Source of the DNA: an uncultured Ruminococcus sp.
Lineage (GTDB): Bacteria; Bacillota; Clostridia; Oscillospirales; Ruminococcaceae
Length of the DNA: 31,177 bases
Reading direction: 5' to 3'
Assembly (NCBI GenBank): GCA_900553675.1
Contig: USEH01000003.1
Location: forward strand, 1 to 31,177
Both the position numbers and the translations under genes were made by a program. The notes under the pieces are model-generated. The model saw nothing but the letters and a program-made list of their open reading frames with translations. It was not told the DNA's origin and searched no databases. Positions 15,120-22,529 of this stretch are shown here, piece by piece (the stretch's first letter is position 1; each line of letters opens with the position of its first letter).

Positions 15120-15704
15120 TTACTTAACTACTCCCATTCGGTTAAAGGGCCATACTCGGAACAGTATTTTTCCGACTATCTGCTCCTGCGAAACGCATCC
15201 GACAGCGGTGTTTCTTGAATCTACCGATGTGGAGCGGTGATCTCCCATAACAAAATACCTGCCGTCTGGCACCTGAAAAGGCATTTCGATATTACAGTCG
15301 CCGAGGGATTTTTCAAAGACATAAGGCTCGTCAAGCATAACGTCGTTGACGTAAACCGTGCCGTCCTCCTCGATGTTTATCCAATCTCCGGGACCGCATA
15401 TTATGCGTTTTACAAGTATCTTATTATTATAATAGAAGGCGGTGATGTCGCCCGGCTTGAAATCCGAGGTTTTAACACTGAAAATTATTTCGCCGTCCAT
15501 AAGCGACGGAGTCATTGAGTTGCCGTAGATCTGCAAAACCGGAAGCCACAGAGTAGCCACAAGAATTGCTATCGCGGCGACGGTTATCAGCGTGTAGATG
15601 GTGCTGCGAAAAACCGTTCGGTAGCGGCTTTTGTATTTTACCCTTTTCAGCTCTGATTCCAGCTGTTTGACGGACGGCATATCGCGGGTTTTACGCTTTT
15701 TCAC
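15120..15704 (-). CDS. lepB: Signal peptidase I of the pilus operon
   Basis: A 194-aa type I signal peptidase. This membrane serine protease removes Sec signal peptides on the outer face of the membrane. An N-terminal basic region leads into one transmembrane segment (about 35-54). The nucleophile is S63 in YGNSMTPSL, the general base Lys is K99 in ILVKRIICGPGD, and box E is GDHRSTSVDSRN (near 153-164). The length is normal. It lies between the coiled-coil gene and the giant adhesin in the pilus operon. Dedicated signal peptidases (SipA-like) are a known part of Gram-positive pilus islands, where they aid pilin maturation. The start is GTG at 15702-15704 with AGGAG 8 nt upstream. The SD overlaps the upstream stop codon. 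Confidence 0.93.
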   Translation of the reverse strand: MKKRKTRDMPSVKQLESELKRVKYKSRYRTVFRSTIYTLITVAAIAILVATLWLPVLQIYGNSMTPSLMDGEIIFSVKTSDFKPGDITAFYYNNKILVKRIICGPGDWINIEEDGTVYVNDVMLDEPYVFEKSLGDCNIEMPFQVPDGRYFVMGDHRSTSVDSRNTAVGCVSQEQIVGKILFRVWPFNRMGVVK

Positions 15705-15715
15705 GCTTTATGCTC

Positions 15716-16156
15716 CTATTCGTTTGTGACTGGCGGAACGTCGCGGCTTTCATACTCTGTCAGCATTGCTTTCAGCTTTTCAGCCAGCAGCGTTTGGTAC
15801 TTGTCCGTTTCGGAGTGAACCCTGCGGCTGTATGCCTGCGCTTCTTCGATGATATTTTCGGCGCGTTCTTTTGCCTCGATTTCCATTTGCCAGAACTTGG
15901 CTTCCTTTTCCGTTTGCAGCCTTTGAACATTCTCGACATACTGCGAAGCCGCGGCTTCGGCTGCTTTAAACACTCCGTTCAGCTGCATTACCGCCTGCGC
16001 GATAGAGCCAGCCTCGTCGATGGCTATCGTTCTTTCGCTGAGCTTTTCTTCGGTTTCCTTAAGCTTAAGCTGCAAGCGCTCGTTTTCGCGGCGCTCGTCT
16101 AAAAGCAGCTGCAAAAGATCGGCGCGGCTGAGCTTTTTTAATTCGCTATCGTTCAT
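15716..16156 (-). CDS. Coiled-coil protein at the head of the pilus operon
   Basis: A 146-aa soluble protein with almost continuous heptad character: leucine-rich LSRADLLQLLLDERRENERLQLKLKE (about 8-34), then IDEAGSIAQAVMQLNGVFKAAEAAASQYVEN (about 46-76), then a charged helix rich in Glu, Lys and Arg. There is no signal peptide or transmembrane segment. I recognise it as a type of small coiled-coil protein often encoded next to signal peptidase and pilin genes in Clostridia. It is sometimes loosely labelled as a DNA-repair or DivIVA-like protein, but its function is unknown. It may organise the secretion or sortase site at the membrane, an inference from the neighbourhood. AGGAGG lies 5 nt before the ATG. 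It is the first gene behind the operon promoter. Confidence 0.78.
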   Translation of the reverse strand: MNDSELKKLSRADLLQLLLDERRENERLQLKLKETEEKLSERTIAIDEAGSIAQAVMQLNGVFKAAEAAASQYVENVQRLQTEKEAKFWQMEIEAKERAENIIEEAQAYSRRVHSETDKYQTLLAEKLKAMLTEYESRDVPPVTNE

Positions 16157-16210
16157 ACGCGCCTCCTGCGGACTAAGTACGGACTGTATATGCTATATGC
16201 TCGAAAAAAT

Positions 16211-16303
16211 AAAAAATGACGGTCTGATATTCTGCGCGCTGTGCCGATAGTGAGCAACTTACAACACAAAACAACATAATTACCTATATAATGAACCGTC
16301 ATT
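16211..16303 (-). promoter_or_regulatory. Leader hairpin with T-run before the pilus operon (possible attenuator)
   Basis: On the minus strand AATGACGGT (complement of 16295-16303) and ACCGTCATT (complement of 16215-16223) form a 9-bp stem enclosing about 71 nt, and the stem is followed by TTTTTTATTTTTT. This lies between the promoter and the first start codon, so it could stop transcription conditionally. The enclosed sequence did not match a riboswitch class I could recognise. Confidence 0.5.
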
Positions 16304-16332
16304 AGTCAGTGCTAATCTTTATTGCGAAAATT

Positions 16333-16361
16333 TGTATAGCACAAAGTTTGTAAAAAGTCAA
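16333..16361 (-). promoter_or_regulatory. Promoter of the pilus operon
   Basis: On the minus strand there is TTGACT (16356-16361), 17 nt, then TATACA (16333-16338). The leader is about 170 nt. It is the only good promoter seen upstream of the operon, which then runs with small gaps or overlaps to 4503. Confidence 0.7.
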
Positions 16362-16491
16362 CAGTCAAAACTATAATTATATGCAATATGATTAGACATT
16401 CACAAAAATGCCTTTGCCGTTAGTATATATTGACGATAAAATTTCTGCGGCTGTGGCAGTTCCAAAAAGTCCCAAAATAATTCATGCATGC

Positions 16492-16524
16492 AAAAAAAGA
16501 GCTGCCCATACAGGACAGCTCTTA
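16492..16524 (-). terminator. Terminator of the large secreted protein gene
   Basis: The stem AAGAGCTG-CC / GG-CAGCTCTT is followed on the minus strand by TTTTTTT, 20 nt past the stop codon. Confidence 0.85.
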
Positions 16525-16545
16525 ATTATTCGGTTAATTACTGAA

Positions 16546-18387
16546 TTACTCAGCAACAGGAGCTTCTGCGGGAACCAGAACCTCAAAGCCGTAAACAGTG
16601 GTGTCGCCTTCAAAGTTGAGCATGAAGTTTGCCCATCCGCCGATATCGCCGGAGAGAGCAACAGGGCTGTTTGCAACTATATCAGCACAGTTGAACCAAG
16701 CAACGTTCTTTTCGCCCTCTTCAACAACTGCGGGAGCAGTGGTCTCGAAAGCTTCGGGAGCAGAGGTCTTTTCAGTCTGGAAGATAACGCCGTTAAGCTT
16801 ACCGGTGTATGTAACCTTAAGCCAAGCGCCTTCGGTGGGGATAGCCTTTACAACAGCGTTCCAAGCCTTGCCGCCGTCGATCCAGTTGGTAGCGATTCTT
16901 GCGTTGCCATTGTTTTCAGCGTCAACGAGAACTACGCCGTCTGCAAAGGTGCCGGGAGCATCCTGGTAATCCTGTCCGCCGGTGGTTTCAAGAACTAATA
17001 CAGACTGATCTGTTGCTTCAGACTCGATAACAGCATGGCACATCGGGCAGTAGCCGCCGATATCGGTATGAGGCATAGCCAAGAAGCGACCGCGGATGAG
17101 AACTGCATGGTACTCACCGGTTACGTATACGAATGCCAAGTTGCTGCTTACTCTCTTCTTGCCGGAAGCAGGAACTGTTACCTTTATGTAGTTATAGGTT
17201 ACGGTGTCGCCAGCGCCGCCGTCGCAGTTATTTCTGAGTCTTGCAAGGTACTTAATGTCGCCGCCGCAAGCAGCTGCAAATTCAGCAGCAGTCATCTTTA
17301 TAGTCTTGTCAACAGCATTCTTTTCAAGATCTATAGTCTTACCAGCAGTTTCAGTTATGAGCTGTGCGCCCCAGCCTTCGCCTTCAGTGGTGTACTCAAA
17401 AATAATAGTTGTGCCTTCTTCAGAAAGAGCCTTCTTAACTTCAGCAAGCTCTTCCTTTGTGAGGATTTCGCCCCAGGTTGCGGGTGCGCGCTCGCCCAAT
17501 TCAACCAAAACTTCGTTGCCCTTAACAACCTTGATCGAATTGTATGTTACCTTCTTAACGCCATAGTTAGAACGGAAGAGGGTGATGTTGTCTACAGAAC
17601 CAAGCTGATTAACAATTGTTTCGGAAGTTATTGCCTTAGTGTTCTTGTTGCCATCTGCAGTCAAGCCTTCGGTAATGCTGTTTGTTTCAAATATAAGCTG
17701 GAATCCCCAACCCTTATTGCCGTTGGTGGTGTAGCTTGCCTCGAAAACAGCGCCTTCCTTAGACATTGCAGCCTTTAAAGCATCGGCATTAGTGCCTTCG
17801 ATAAGTACTTCCCAGCTCTTGAATTCCTTGTTCTCAACAAGAACGATTTCTTCAGCTTCTCCAGAGTCGCTCTTCTTAGTGAACTTAGCAGAGTATAAGG
17901 TGAAGTCGTTCTGACCATGCTGAATAGTGAAGTCGGTAATATCATCGACAGTCTTGCCGTTAGCTTCCCAAGCTTTAAGAGCTTCGTCCAAATCAAGGGT
18001 TGCTACCTTTTTACCGTCCTCGGTATTAGCTACTTTGCACGCTGCGGGAAAATCAAACGCATGGAAATAAACAACCGGAATACCACCATTGCACCATCCA
18101 ACAGGAGAACCTGTATAAACGAAGCTGAATGTTGATCCGCCTTCGCTTATTATTGCCTTGATTTCATCCATGCTCAATGTGAAAATGTCTGAATCATCAC
18201 GATTCCAAACCCTGCCTTTTCCAAAGAAAGCGTTGGGTTCCTTGGGATCAAAATCTGAAAAGCCTTCAGCATTCTCGAATACAACGATTTCGTCTGCAGA
18301 TGCAGGCTCGTCAGCTGCGAAAACATTTACCGCGAATACAGGCAGGAGCATAACTACTGCGAGTACAATCGCTAAAATCTTTTTCAT
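16546..18387 (-). CDS. Large secreted multi-module protein, unanchored
   Basis: A 613-aa secreted protein of unknown function. The signal peptide MKKILAIVLAVVMLLPVFA (cut near VFAAD) is nearly the same as in the next four genes. Module 1 (about 30-190: VFENAEGFSDFDP...FTLYSAKFTK) is clearly homologous to the whole middle of the protein at 20422-21108. Modules 2 and 3 (about 193-305 and 308-430) repeat a pattern E-[VW]-...LK-A-S-EG...GWG-QLI...Y-IKV. A linker follows with CPMCH (about 455-490), then a fourth beta-rich module. Carbohydrate binding is possible for such modules but unproven. Unlike its neighbours it lacks the C-terminal PA[D/E]TG anchor and ends VPAEAPVAE, so it is probably released. 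GGAGG lies 8 nt before the ATG. Confidence 0.8.
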   Translation of the reverse strand: MKKILAIVLAVVMLLPVFAVNVFAADEPASADEIVVFENAEGFSDFDPKEPNAFFGKGRVWNRDDSDIFTLSMDEIKAIISEGGSTFSFVYTGSPVGWCNGGIPVVYFHAFDFPAACKVANTEDGKKVATLDLDEALKAWEANGKTVDDITDFTIQHGQNDFTLYSAKFTKKSDSGEAEEIVLVENKEFKSWEVLIEGTNADALKAAMSKEGAVFEASYTTNGNKGWGFQLIFETNSITEGLTADGNKNTKAITSETIVNQLGSVDNITLFRSNYGVKKVTYNSIKVVKGNEVLVELGERAPATWGEILTKEELAEVKKALSEEGTTIIFEYTTEGEGWGAQLITETAGKTIDLEKNAVDKTIKMTAAEFAAACGGDIKYLARLRNNCDGGAGDTVTYNYIKVTVPASGKKRVSSNLAFVYVTGEYHAVLIRGRFLAMPHTDIGGYCPMCHAVIESEATDQSVLVLETTGGQDYQDAPGTFADGVVLVDAENNGNARIATNWIDGGKAWNAVVKAIPTEGAWLKVTYTGKLNGVIFQTEKTSAPEAFETTAPAVVEEGEKNVAWFNCADIVANSPVALSGDIGGWANFMLNFEGDTTVYGFEVLVPAEAPVAE

Positions 18388-18441
18388 AGTTTTTACCTCC
18401 AAAATATTATAGTTTAAATAGGTTAGCATTAAACTGCTAAT

Positions 18442-18470
18442 ATCATAGCACTTTTTATCCGTTATGTCAA
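18442..18470 (-). promoter_or_regulatory. Promoter of the large secreted protein gene
   Basis: On the minus strand there is TTGACA (18465-18470), 17 nt, then TATGAT (18442-18447), about 55 nt upstream of the start codon. Confidence 0.65.
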
Positions 18471-18562
18471 TCTCTAAACCGAAAATTCATATAAAAAATA
18501 CAAATTAATCTTTTAAATATCAGCGTTTTGACAAAGGAAAAATTTACTTCGACTCAGGCTGA

Positions 18563-18595
18563 AAATCCTCACGCCGTTGGGCATGAGGATTTTTC
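18563..18595. terminator. Terminator after the 18628 gene
   Basis: AAATCCTCA-GCC / GGC-TGAGGATTT with a short loop is flanked by A and T runs, so it may act in both directions. Confidence 0.8.
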
Positions 18596-18627
18596 ACACC
18601 GATTGATTTATCCTTTGATAAACGTTA

Positions 18628-19329
18628 TTATTTTCTCTTCGAGATTACAACGGCGGCAGCTGCGATTGCCATGGGGAGAACTGCCAGAACTATGCCGGTG
18701 TCGGCAGGAGTGGTAGTTTCAGCAGCGGGAGCAGTATCTGTGGGAGCAGTAGTGTCTGCGGGAGCTTCGGTGGGTGCTTCCTCTGCGGGAGCATTAGTCT
18801 CAGCAGAAGCGGGAGCAGTGGTAGAAGGCTCGTTTACGACAAAGAAGTCGCCCCAGCCATAGGAATCGCCGACGTTTCCAACGTCACCATAGAAAGAAAA
18901 CTTCTCAACAGGAGCTTCGGTAACAGTGAATACAATGGTGGAAGCACCGCCCTCAACCTCCGTAAACACGGCAGTGAGACCAAGTCTGGCTACATCGCCA
19001 TCGTTGACGCCGTAAGCTCCGAAGTACTTGGTTGCTTCTGAGCCATCGAAAGCAACGTCCTTATAAGAACCGCCGAAGATAGCAAGGTTGCAATAGTTAG
19101 TAGTGCCATCTGCATCATACATAGCCTTAAGGCAGAACTCTGCGGCAACAGTGCCGTCGAAAGTAACCGTCAAGGTATCGCCGATTCTAAGAGTGTTGTC
19201 ACCGCTGCTGGTCTTGAAGTAAACACCCGCAGGGCCATTGGATGCCGTGCCGTAATCGGCAGCGAAAGCTGTAACTGAAAGAGCCATAACCATCATTACA
19301 GCCATAACGATTGCCAAAATCTTCTTCAT
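18628..19329 (-). CDS. Secreted protein with PADTG-type wall anchor (paralogue 1)
   Basis: A 233-aa surface protein. The signal peptide MKKILAIVMAVMMVMALSV is cut near AFAAD. A beta-rich domain of unknown fold (about 24-170; ends YGDVGNVGDSYGWGDFFVV) is followed by a Thr/Ala/Pro/Glu linker (about 172-206, TTAP and APAD steps) and then TPADTG, a hydrophobic segment and SKRK. The C-terminal tripartite structure is that of a sortase signal, but the pentapeptide is PADTG rather than LPXTG. It is closest in form to the LAXTG motifs of class E sortases, and whether the local sortases accept it is unknown. It has its own promoter and terminator. GGAGGAG lies 7 nt before the ATG. Confidence 0.82.
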   Translation of the reverse strand: MKKILAIVMAVMMVMALSVTAFAADYGTASNGPAGVYFKTSSGDNTLRIGDTLTVTFDGTVAAEFCLKAMYDADGTTNYCNLAIFGGSYKDVAFDGSEATKYFGAYGVNDGDVARLGLTAVFTEVEGGASTIVFTVTEAPVEKFSFYGDVGNVGDSYGWGDFFVVNEPSTTAPASAETNAPAEEAPTEAPADTTAPTDTAPAAETTTPADTGIVLAVLPMAIAAAAVVISKRK

Positions 19330-19384
19330 AATATTTCTCCTCCAAACTTTATATAGGATTATTCGGTTTTGCTAAACCATTTTG

Positions 19385-19413
19385 ATTATATCACCCTGTA
19401 ACCGTTTTGTAAA
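19385..19413 (-). promoter_or_regulatory. Promoter of paralogue 1
   Basis: On the minus strand there is TTTACA (19408-19413), 17 nt, then TATAAT (19385-19390). A small GGTT...AACC hairpin with ACCGAATAAT follows in the leader, as in the sister genes. Confidence 0.7.
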
Positions 19414-19508
19414 TACTTTTTGGCGATTATAGGCGTCCGCGACTTTAAATTCATATACTTTAGCCTTAAAATACAAGCTGTATATGTGCAAAATCACTAA
19501 AACAGGAC

Positions 19509-19540
19509 AAAAAAAGAGACGCCCGAAGACGTCTCTTATA
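19509..19540 (-). terminator. Terminator of paralogue 2
   Basis: AAGAGACG / CGTCTCTT-type stem with a 6-8-nt loop and a T7 run on the minus strand, 20 nt after the stop. Its sequence closely resembles the terminators at 20374 and 21244. Confidence 0.8.
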
Positions 19541-19558
19541 ATGTGTGCCTACTGTAAA

Positions 19559-20239
19559 TTACTTTCTCTTTGAGATTACAACAGCAGCTGCGGCAACCGC
19601 CATAGGAAGAACTGCCAGAACTATGCCGGTGTCGGCAGGAGTGGTAGTATCGGCAGCAGGAGCAGTATCGGCAGCGGGAGCGGTGGTATCTGCGGGAGCT
19701 TCGGCAGCGTCGTCAGCGGGAGCTGCGGTGTCTTCTGCGGGAGCATTGCCCTCACCGGTGTAGGTTACGGCAACGGAAACCTCGAAGGTGATTTCGCCGG
19801 CTTCGGAAGCGAAAGCGTAGGGGTTGAGTACTACAGCGGTAGTTCCGGCAGGAATATCGCCCGAAACAACGGCAACACCGTCAACGAAATCAGCGGTCAT
19901 AGCAGTCTCGCCGTCTCTTGTGTTCCAGTGAAGCTCGAGCTTAGGAGATACGCCCTTAGAGCAAGGATCGGTATTGCTTGCCTTAACGGTAACTTCAATC
20001 GAAGTAACCTGAGACAAAGGAGCAACCTTTTCGATAATCTCGGTGATTATGGGGAAGCATCCGCCCCAGGTGCCGTCAGCGGCAACACCGGTCATGGTGG
20101 CTACGTTGGTATCATAGTCGTTATCGGTGAATGTGCAGACAAAGGAACCGGTTGCGGTTGCAGTGCCGTCAGCATAAACGCCGATGGAAAGTGCGCATAC
20201 CATTGCAAGCGCCAGTACAACAGCTAAAATTTTCTTCAT
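19559..20239 (-). CDS. Secreted protein with PADTG-type wall anchor (paralogue 2)
   Basis: A 226-aa surface protein. The signal peptide MKKILAVVLALAMVCALSI is cut near VYADG. A beta-rich middle (about 23-165) has GTWGGCFPIITEI and ends EITFEVSVAVTYTG, with two Cys-bearing strands. It is not obviously homologous to the middle of the sister proteins. The linker TAAPADDAAEAPADTTAP leads to the shared anchor TPADTG, a hydrophobic segment and SKRK. The ATG at 20237-20239 follows GGAGG by 8 nt; a TTG five codons upstream overlaps that SD and is not the start. The function is unknown; display on the cell wall is inferred. Confidence 0.82.
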   Translation of the reverse strand: MKKILAVVLALAMVCALSIGVYADGTATATGSFVCTFTDNDYDTNVATMTGVAADGTWGGCFPIITEIIEKVAPLSQVTSIEVTVKASNTDPCSKGVSPKLELHWNTRDGETAMTADFVDGVAVVSGDIPAGTTAVVLNPYAFASEAGEITFEVSVAVTYTGEGNAPAEDTAAPADDAAEAPADTTAPAADTAPAADTTTPADTGIVLAVLPMAVAAAAVVISKRK

Positions 20240-20281
20240 TTTCTTTTCCTCCAAGTAAATATTCGGTATTAAACCACATTT

Positions 20282-20310
20282 ATTATACCACGTCCGTTAA
20301 CTTTTGTAAA
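20282..20310 (-). promoter_or_regulatory. Promoter of paralogue 2
   Basis: On the minus strand there is TTTACA (20305-20310), 17 nt, then TATAAT (20282-20287). The leader contains GGTTTAATACC and ACCGAATATTTAC before GGAGG. Confidence 0.72.
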
Positions 20311-20373
20311 TACGATTTTCCAAATTCCTATTGATATATATTAACTTTTGGCTTGATGTTTCGGCATAACAGC

Positions 20374-20405
20374 AAAAAAAGAGGCGCCCATGCGGACGTC
20401 TCTTT
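20374..20405 (-). terminator. Terminator of paralogue 3
   Basis: AAAAGAGACGTCC / GGCGCCTCTTTT-type stem with mismatches and a T7 run on the minus strand, about 17 nt after the stop. Confidence 0.78.
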
Positions 20406-20421
20406 TCACATTTTAAGCAAA

Positions 20422-21108
20422 TTACTTTCTCTTAGAGATAACAACTGCAGCTGCGGCAATCGCCATAGGGAGAACAGCCAGAACTATGCCGGTGTCGGCA
20501 GGCTCGGTAGTCTCGGCAGCGGGAGCAGTATCTGTGGGAGCGGTGGTATCCTCTGCAGGAGCGGTAGTATCATCCTCAGCGGGAGCGGTTGTCTCGGTGG
20601 GAGCAACAGCGTCAGCACCGGTTACGAACTTAGCAGAGTACAGCTTGAAGTTGCCTGTCCAAACCTGAACCAGGAATGCCTCGGCAGTATCAAGAGTAAG
20701 ACCTGCATCTGTCCAAGCTTTAACCATATCATCAAGAGCAACGGTAGCTTCATACTTGCCGTCGCCAAGATCGGTTACGGTGAACGGAGCAGTTACGCCA
20801 TTACCGTTACCATCGGTAAATGAAAGGTTAAGGGTGGGGTTGCCTGCTCCGTCGCCGGAGTAAACATAGGTAAAGGTTGCGCCGCCCTCTTCCATTATAG
20901 GCTTGATGTCAGCCCAGGTAACGGAAAGGCACTGAGCAGCCTCACGTCCCCAGTAAGCGTCGGTACCAAAGAAGTCCCAAGGATTGACAAGATCAGCAAA
21001 CGCCTGACCTTCAGCATTCTCGAATACAACGTTTTCTTCAGCGAAAGCGGGTACTGCGAGTGCGAAGAGCATAACGAGAGCCAAAAGTGTGGCTAAAATT
21101 TTCTTCAT
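20422..21108 (-). CDS. Secreted protein with PADTG-type wall anchor (paralogue 3)
   Basis: A 228-aa surface protein. The signal peptide MKKILATLLALVMLFALAV is cut near AFAEE. The middle domain (about 25-165; NVVFENAEGQAFADL... to FKLYSAKFV) is homologous to module 1 of the 613-aa protein at 16546. Shared points are VFENAEG, W-R at the WGRE/WNRD position, EGG-TF-[FY]VY and the ending LYSAKF. The linker TTAPAEDDTTAPAEDTTAP leads to EPADTG, a hydrophobic segment and SKRK. So one module exists both in an anchored and in a released protein. The ATG at 21106-21108 follows GGAGG by 8 nt. Confidence 0.83.
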   Translation of the reverse strand: MKKILATLLALVMLFALAVPAFAEENVVFENAEGQAFADLVNPWDFFGTDAYWGREAAQCLSVTWADIKPIMEEGGATFTYVYSGDGAGNPTLNLSFTDGNGNGVTAPFTVTDLGDGKYEATVALDDMVKAWTDAGLTLDTAEAFLVQVWTGNFKLYSAKFVTGADAVAPTETTAPAEDDTTAPAEDTTAPTDTAPAAETTEPADTGIVLAVLPMAIAAAAVVISKRK

Positions 21109-21151
21109 TTTCTTTTCCTCCAAGTAGATATTCGGTTAAATAACCATATTT

Positions 21152-21180
21152 ATTATAGCACGACTATTTAATTTTGTAAA
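21152..21180 (-). promoter_or_regulatory. Promoter of paralogue 3
   Basis: On the minus strand there is TTTACA (21175-21180), 17 nt, then TATAAT (21152-21157). The leader has GGTTATTTAACC and ACCGAATATCTAC before GGAGG. Confidence 0.72.
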
Positions 21181-21243
21181 TAGTGTTTGGCAATTTCTTA
21201 TTGACTTATAATAACATCAAGCTTGATGTTTTAATACATAATG

Positions 21244-21274
21244 CAAAAAGAGACGCCGCTAAGACGTCTCTTTA
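21244..21274 (-). terminator. Terminator of paralogue 4
   Basis: AAAGAGACGTC / GACGCC-TCTTT-type stem with a T-rich tail on the minus strand, 20 nt after the stop codon. Confidence 0.78.
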
Positions 21275-21292
21275 TGTTTTGACTTTTCAAAA

Positions 21293-21997
21293 TTATTTTC
21301 TCTTAGAGATTACAACGGCAGCTGCGGCAATTGCCATGGGAAGAACAGCCAGAACTATTCCGGTTTCAGCGGGAGTGGTGTCGGCAGCAGGAGCAGGGGT
21401 GTTGTCCTCTGCGGGAGCAGTGGTATCTGTGGGAGCTTCGGCAGCGTCGTCAGCGGGGGCTGCGGTGGTGTCTTCAGCAGGAGCGGTGGTGTCGTCAGCG
21501 GCAGGAGCGTTGGGGTTGCTTACGGTAAAGGTTACCTTAACTTCCTTAAAGCCTGCGGGAAGATCGCCGGTAAGAGCATTCAGACCGCCCATCTTAAAGA
21601 GAAGCACAACGCCGTTGTTGCCGTCGAGGTTGCCGTTCTTAACGGTGTTTGTGGACTTTTCAGCGTCAAGCTCAACCTTGGTGCCGTCAAGCTCGAGAGC
21701 GGTAACGGTTACAACAGTGCCGTCGGGAAGAGCGGTATTCTGCGAAACGTTGCCGGCAGTGGTCTTAACGCCGATGAACGAAGCGTCTGCGCTTGTGGAC
21801 TGAGAGCTTTCAAGAGTCGCGGTAAGGGTGAACTCGCCGCCCTTTGAAACGTCTATCGTTTCGGACTGAACAAGAGTTCCGAAAACATCGCCGATTTCAA
21901 GAAGCATATTGGTGTCGCCGGCTGCTGCAAAAGCAGACACGGTCATGCAGGAAACAAGCATTACCGCTGCAAAAGCAATTGTTAAAATTTTTTTCAT
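21293..21997 (-). CDS. Secreted protein with PAETG-type wall anchor (paralogue 4)
   Basis: A 234-aa surface protein. The signal peptide MKKILTIAFAAVMLVSCMT is cut near AFAAA. The Cys in VSCMT could suggest a lipobox, but no proper L-x-x-C context is present. The middle (about 25-160) is beta-rich with NMLLEIGDVFGTLVQSE and LPDGTVVTVTALELDG, and the binding target is unknown. A long Thr/Ala/Pro/Asp linker (about 163-205) precedes TPAETG, the shared hydrophobic segment and SKRK. It is the most upstream member of the array. The start is chosen by TTGGAGG 8-9 nt upstream of the ATG at 21995-21997. Confidence 0.82.
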   Translation of the reverse strand: MKKILTIAFAAVMLVSCMTVSAFAAAGDTNMLLEIGDVFGTLVQSETIDVSKGGEFTLTATLESSQSTSADASFIGVKTTAGNVSQNTALPDGTVVTVTALELDGTKVELDAEKSTNTVKNGNLDGNNGVVLLFKMGGLNALTGDLPAGFKEVKVTFTVSNPNAPAADDTTAPAEDTTAAPADDAAEAPTDTTAPAEDNTPAPAADTTPAETGIVLAVLPMAIAAAAVVISKRK

Positions 21998-22072
21998 CAG
22001 ATTTTCCTCCAATTATATATTTCGGTGCATATCCTCATAACTTGAAAGTTAATTAGGATACAAACCTACTAA

Positions 22073-22101
22073 ATTATATACCTGATCAACGCCTAATTCA
22101 A
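22073..22101 (-). promoter_or_regulatory. Promoter of paralogue 4
   Basis: On the minus strand there is TTGAAT (22096-22101), 17 nt, then TATAAT (22073-22078). The leader ends in ACCGAAATATATAATTGGAGG, close to the other array leaders. Between 22102 and 22458 I see no gene. Confidence 0.68.
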
Positions 22102-22458
22102 GTAGTTTTACACAATGCGCGAGATATCGTCAAAAAGTTATAAGAATACATCAACACAAAGCTCAGCTAAAGATAATCATTTCCGGAAAGCCATGCATTG
22201 CCGACCAATTAAAGCCAATAGACCGATATTATATGAGCAGAAAGCGGAGCTCCGACGACATTATCATATCGCCTATATTATAAATAGTATATACAATAGA
22301 TTTTAACGGCATTTTTGCGGGAAAAACGCAGCCGTCGCGCATTTGAAAAGCTCATCTTTCAAAAATGAAACGTAAATCAAGAAATGAAGAAAAATAAAGA
22401 GAAATCAAAAGAATTAAAAAGAAATCGGGATATATTTAAAAAAAGTTTTAAAAAGGGC

Positions 22459-22487
22459 TTGACAATTGCGCGGGTGTGTAATATAAT
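22459..22487 (+). promoter_or_regulatory. Promoter of rplM-rpsI
   Basis: TTGACA (22459-22464), 17 nt, then TATAAT (22482-22487): a perfect sigma-A consensus, as expected for ribosomal protein genes. The leader is only about 36 nt, too short for the L13-type leader structure known from Bacillus. Confidence 0.88.
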
Positions 22488-22529
22488 AGCGGACGTTGCG
22501 AATAATTCTATTATACAGGAGGAAAGAAA

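Noticed and set aside
16408..18135. Long plus frames opposite the large secreted gene
   Set aside because: Antisense shadows of a stop-poor Ala/Glu/Thr-rich gene.
18671..21803. Ala/Ser/Gly/Val-rich plus frames opposite the array's linkers
   Set aside because: Their sequence is the antisense of TTAP/APAD codons and is almost the same at each paralogue.
22098..22458. Possible L13 leader or small gene upstream of rplM
   Set aside because: The rplM promoter is only 43 nt before the gene, so this region is not in its leader; the short frames lack SDs.
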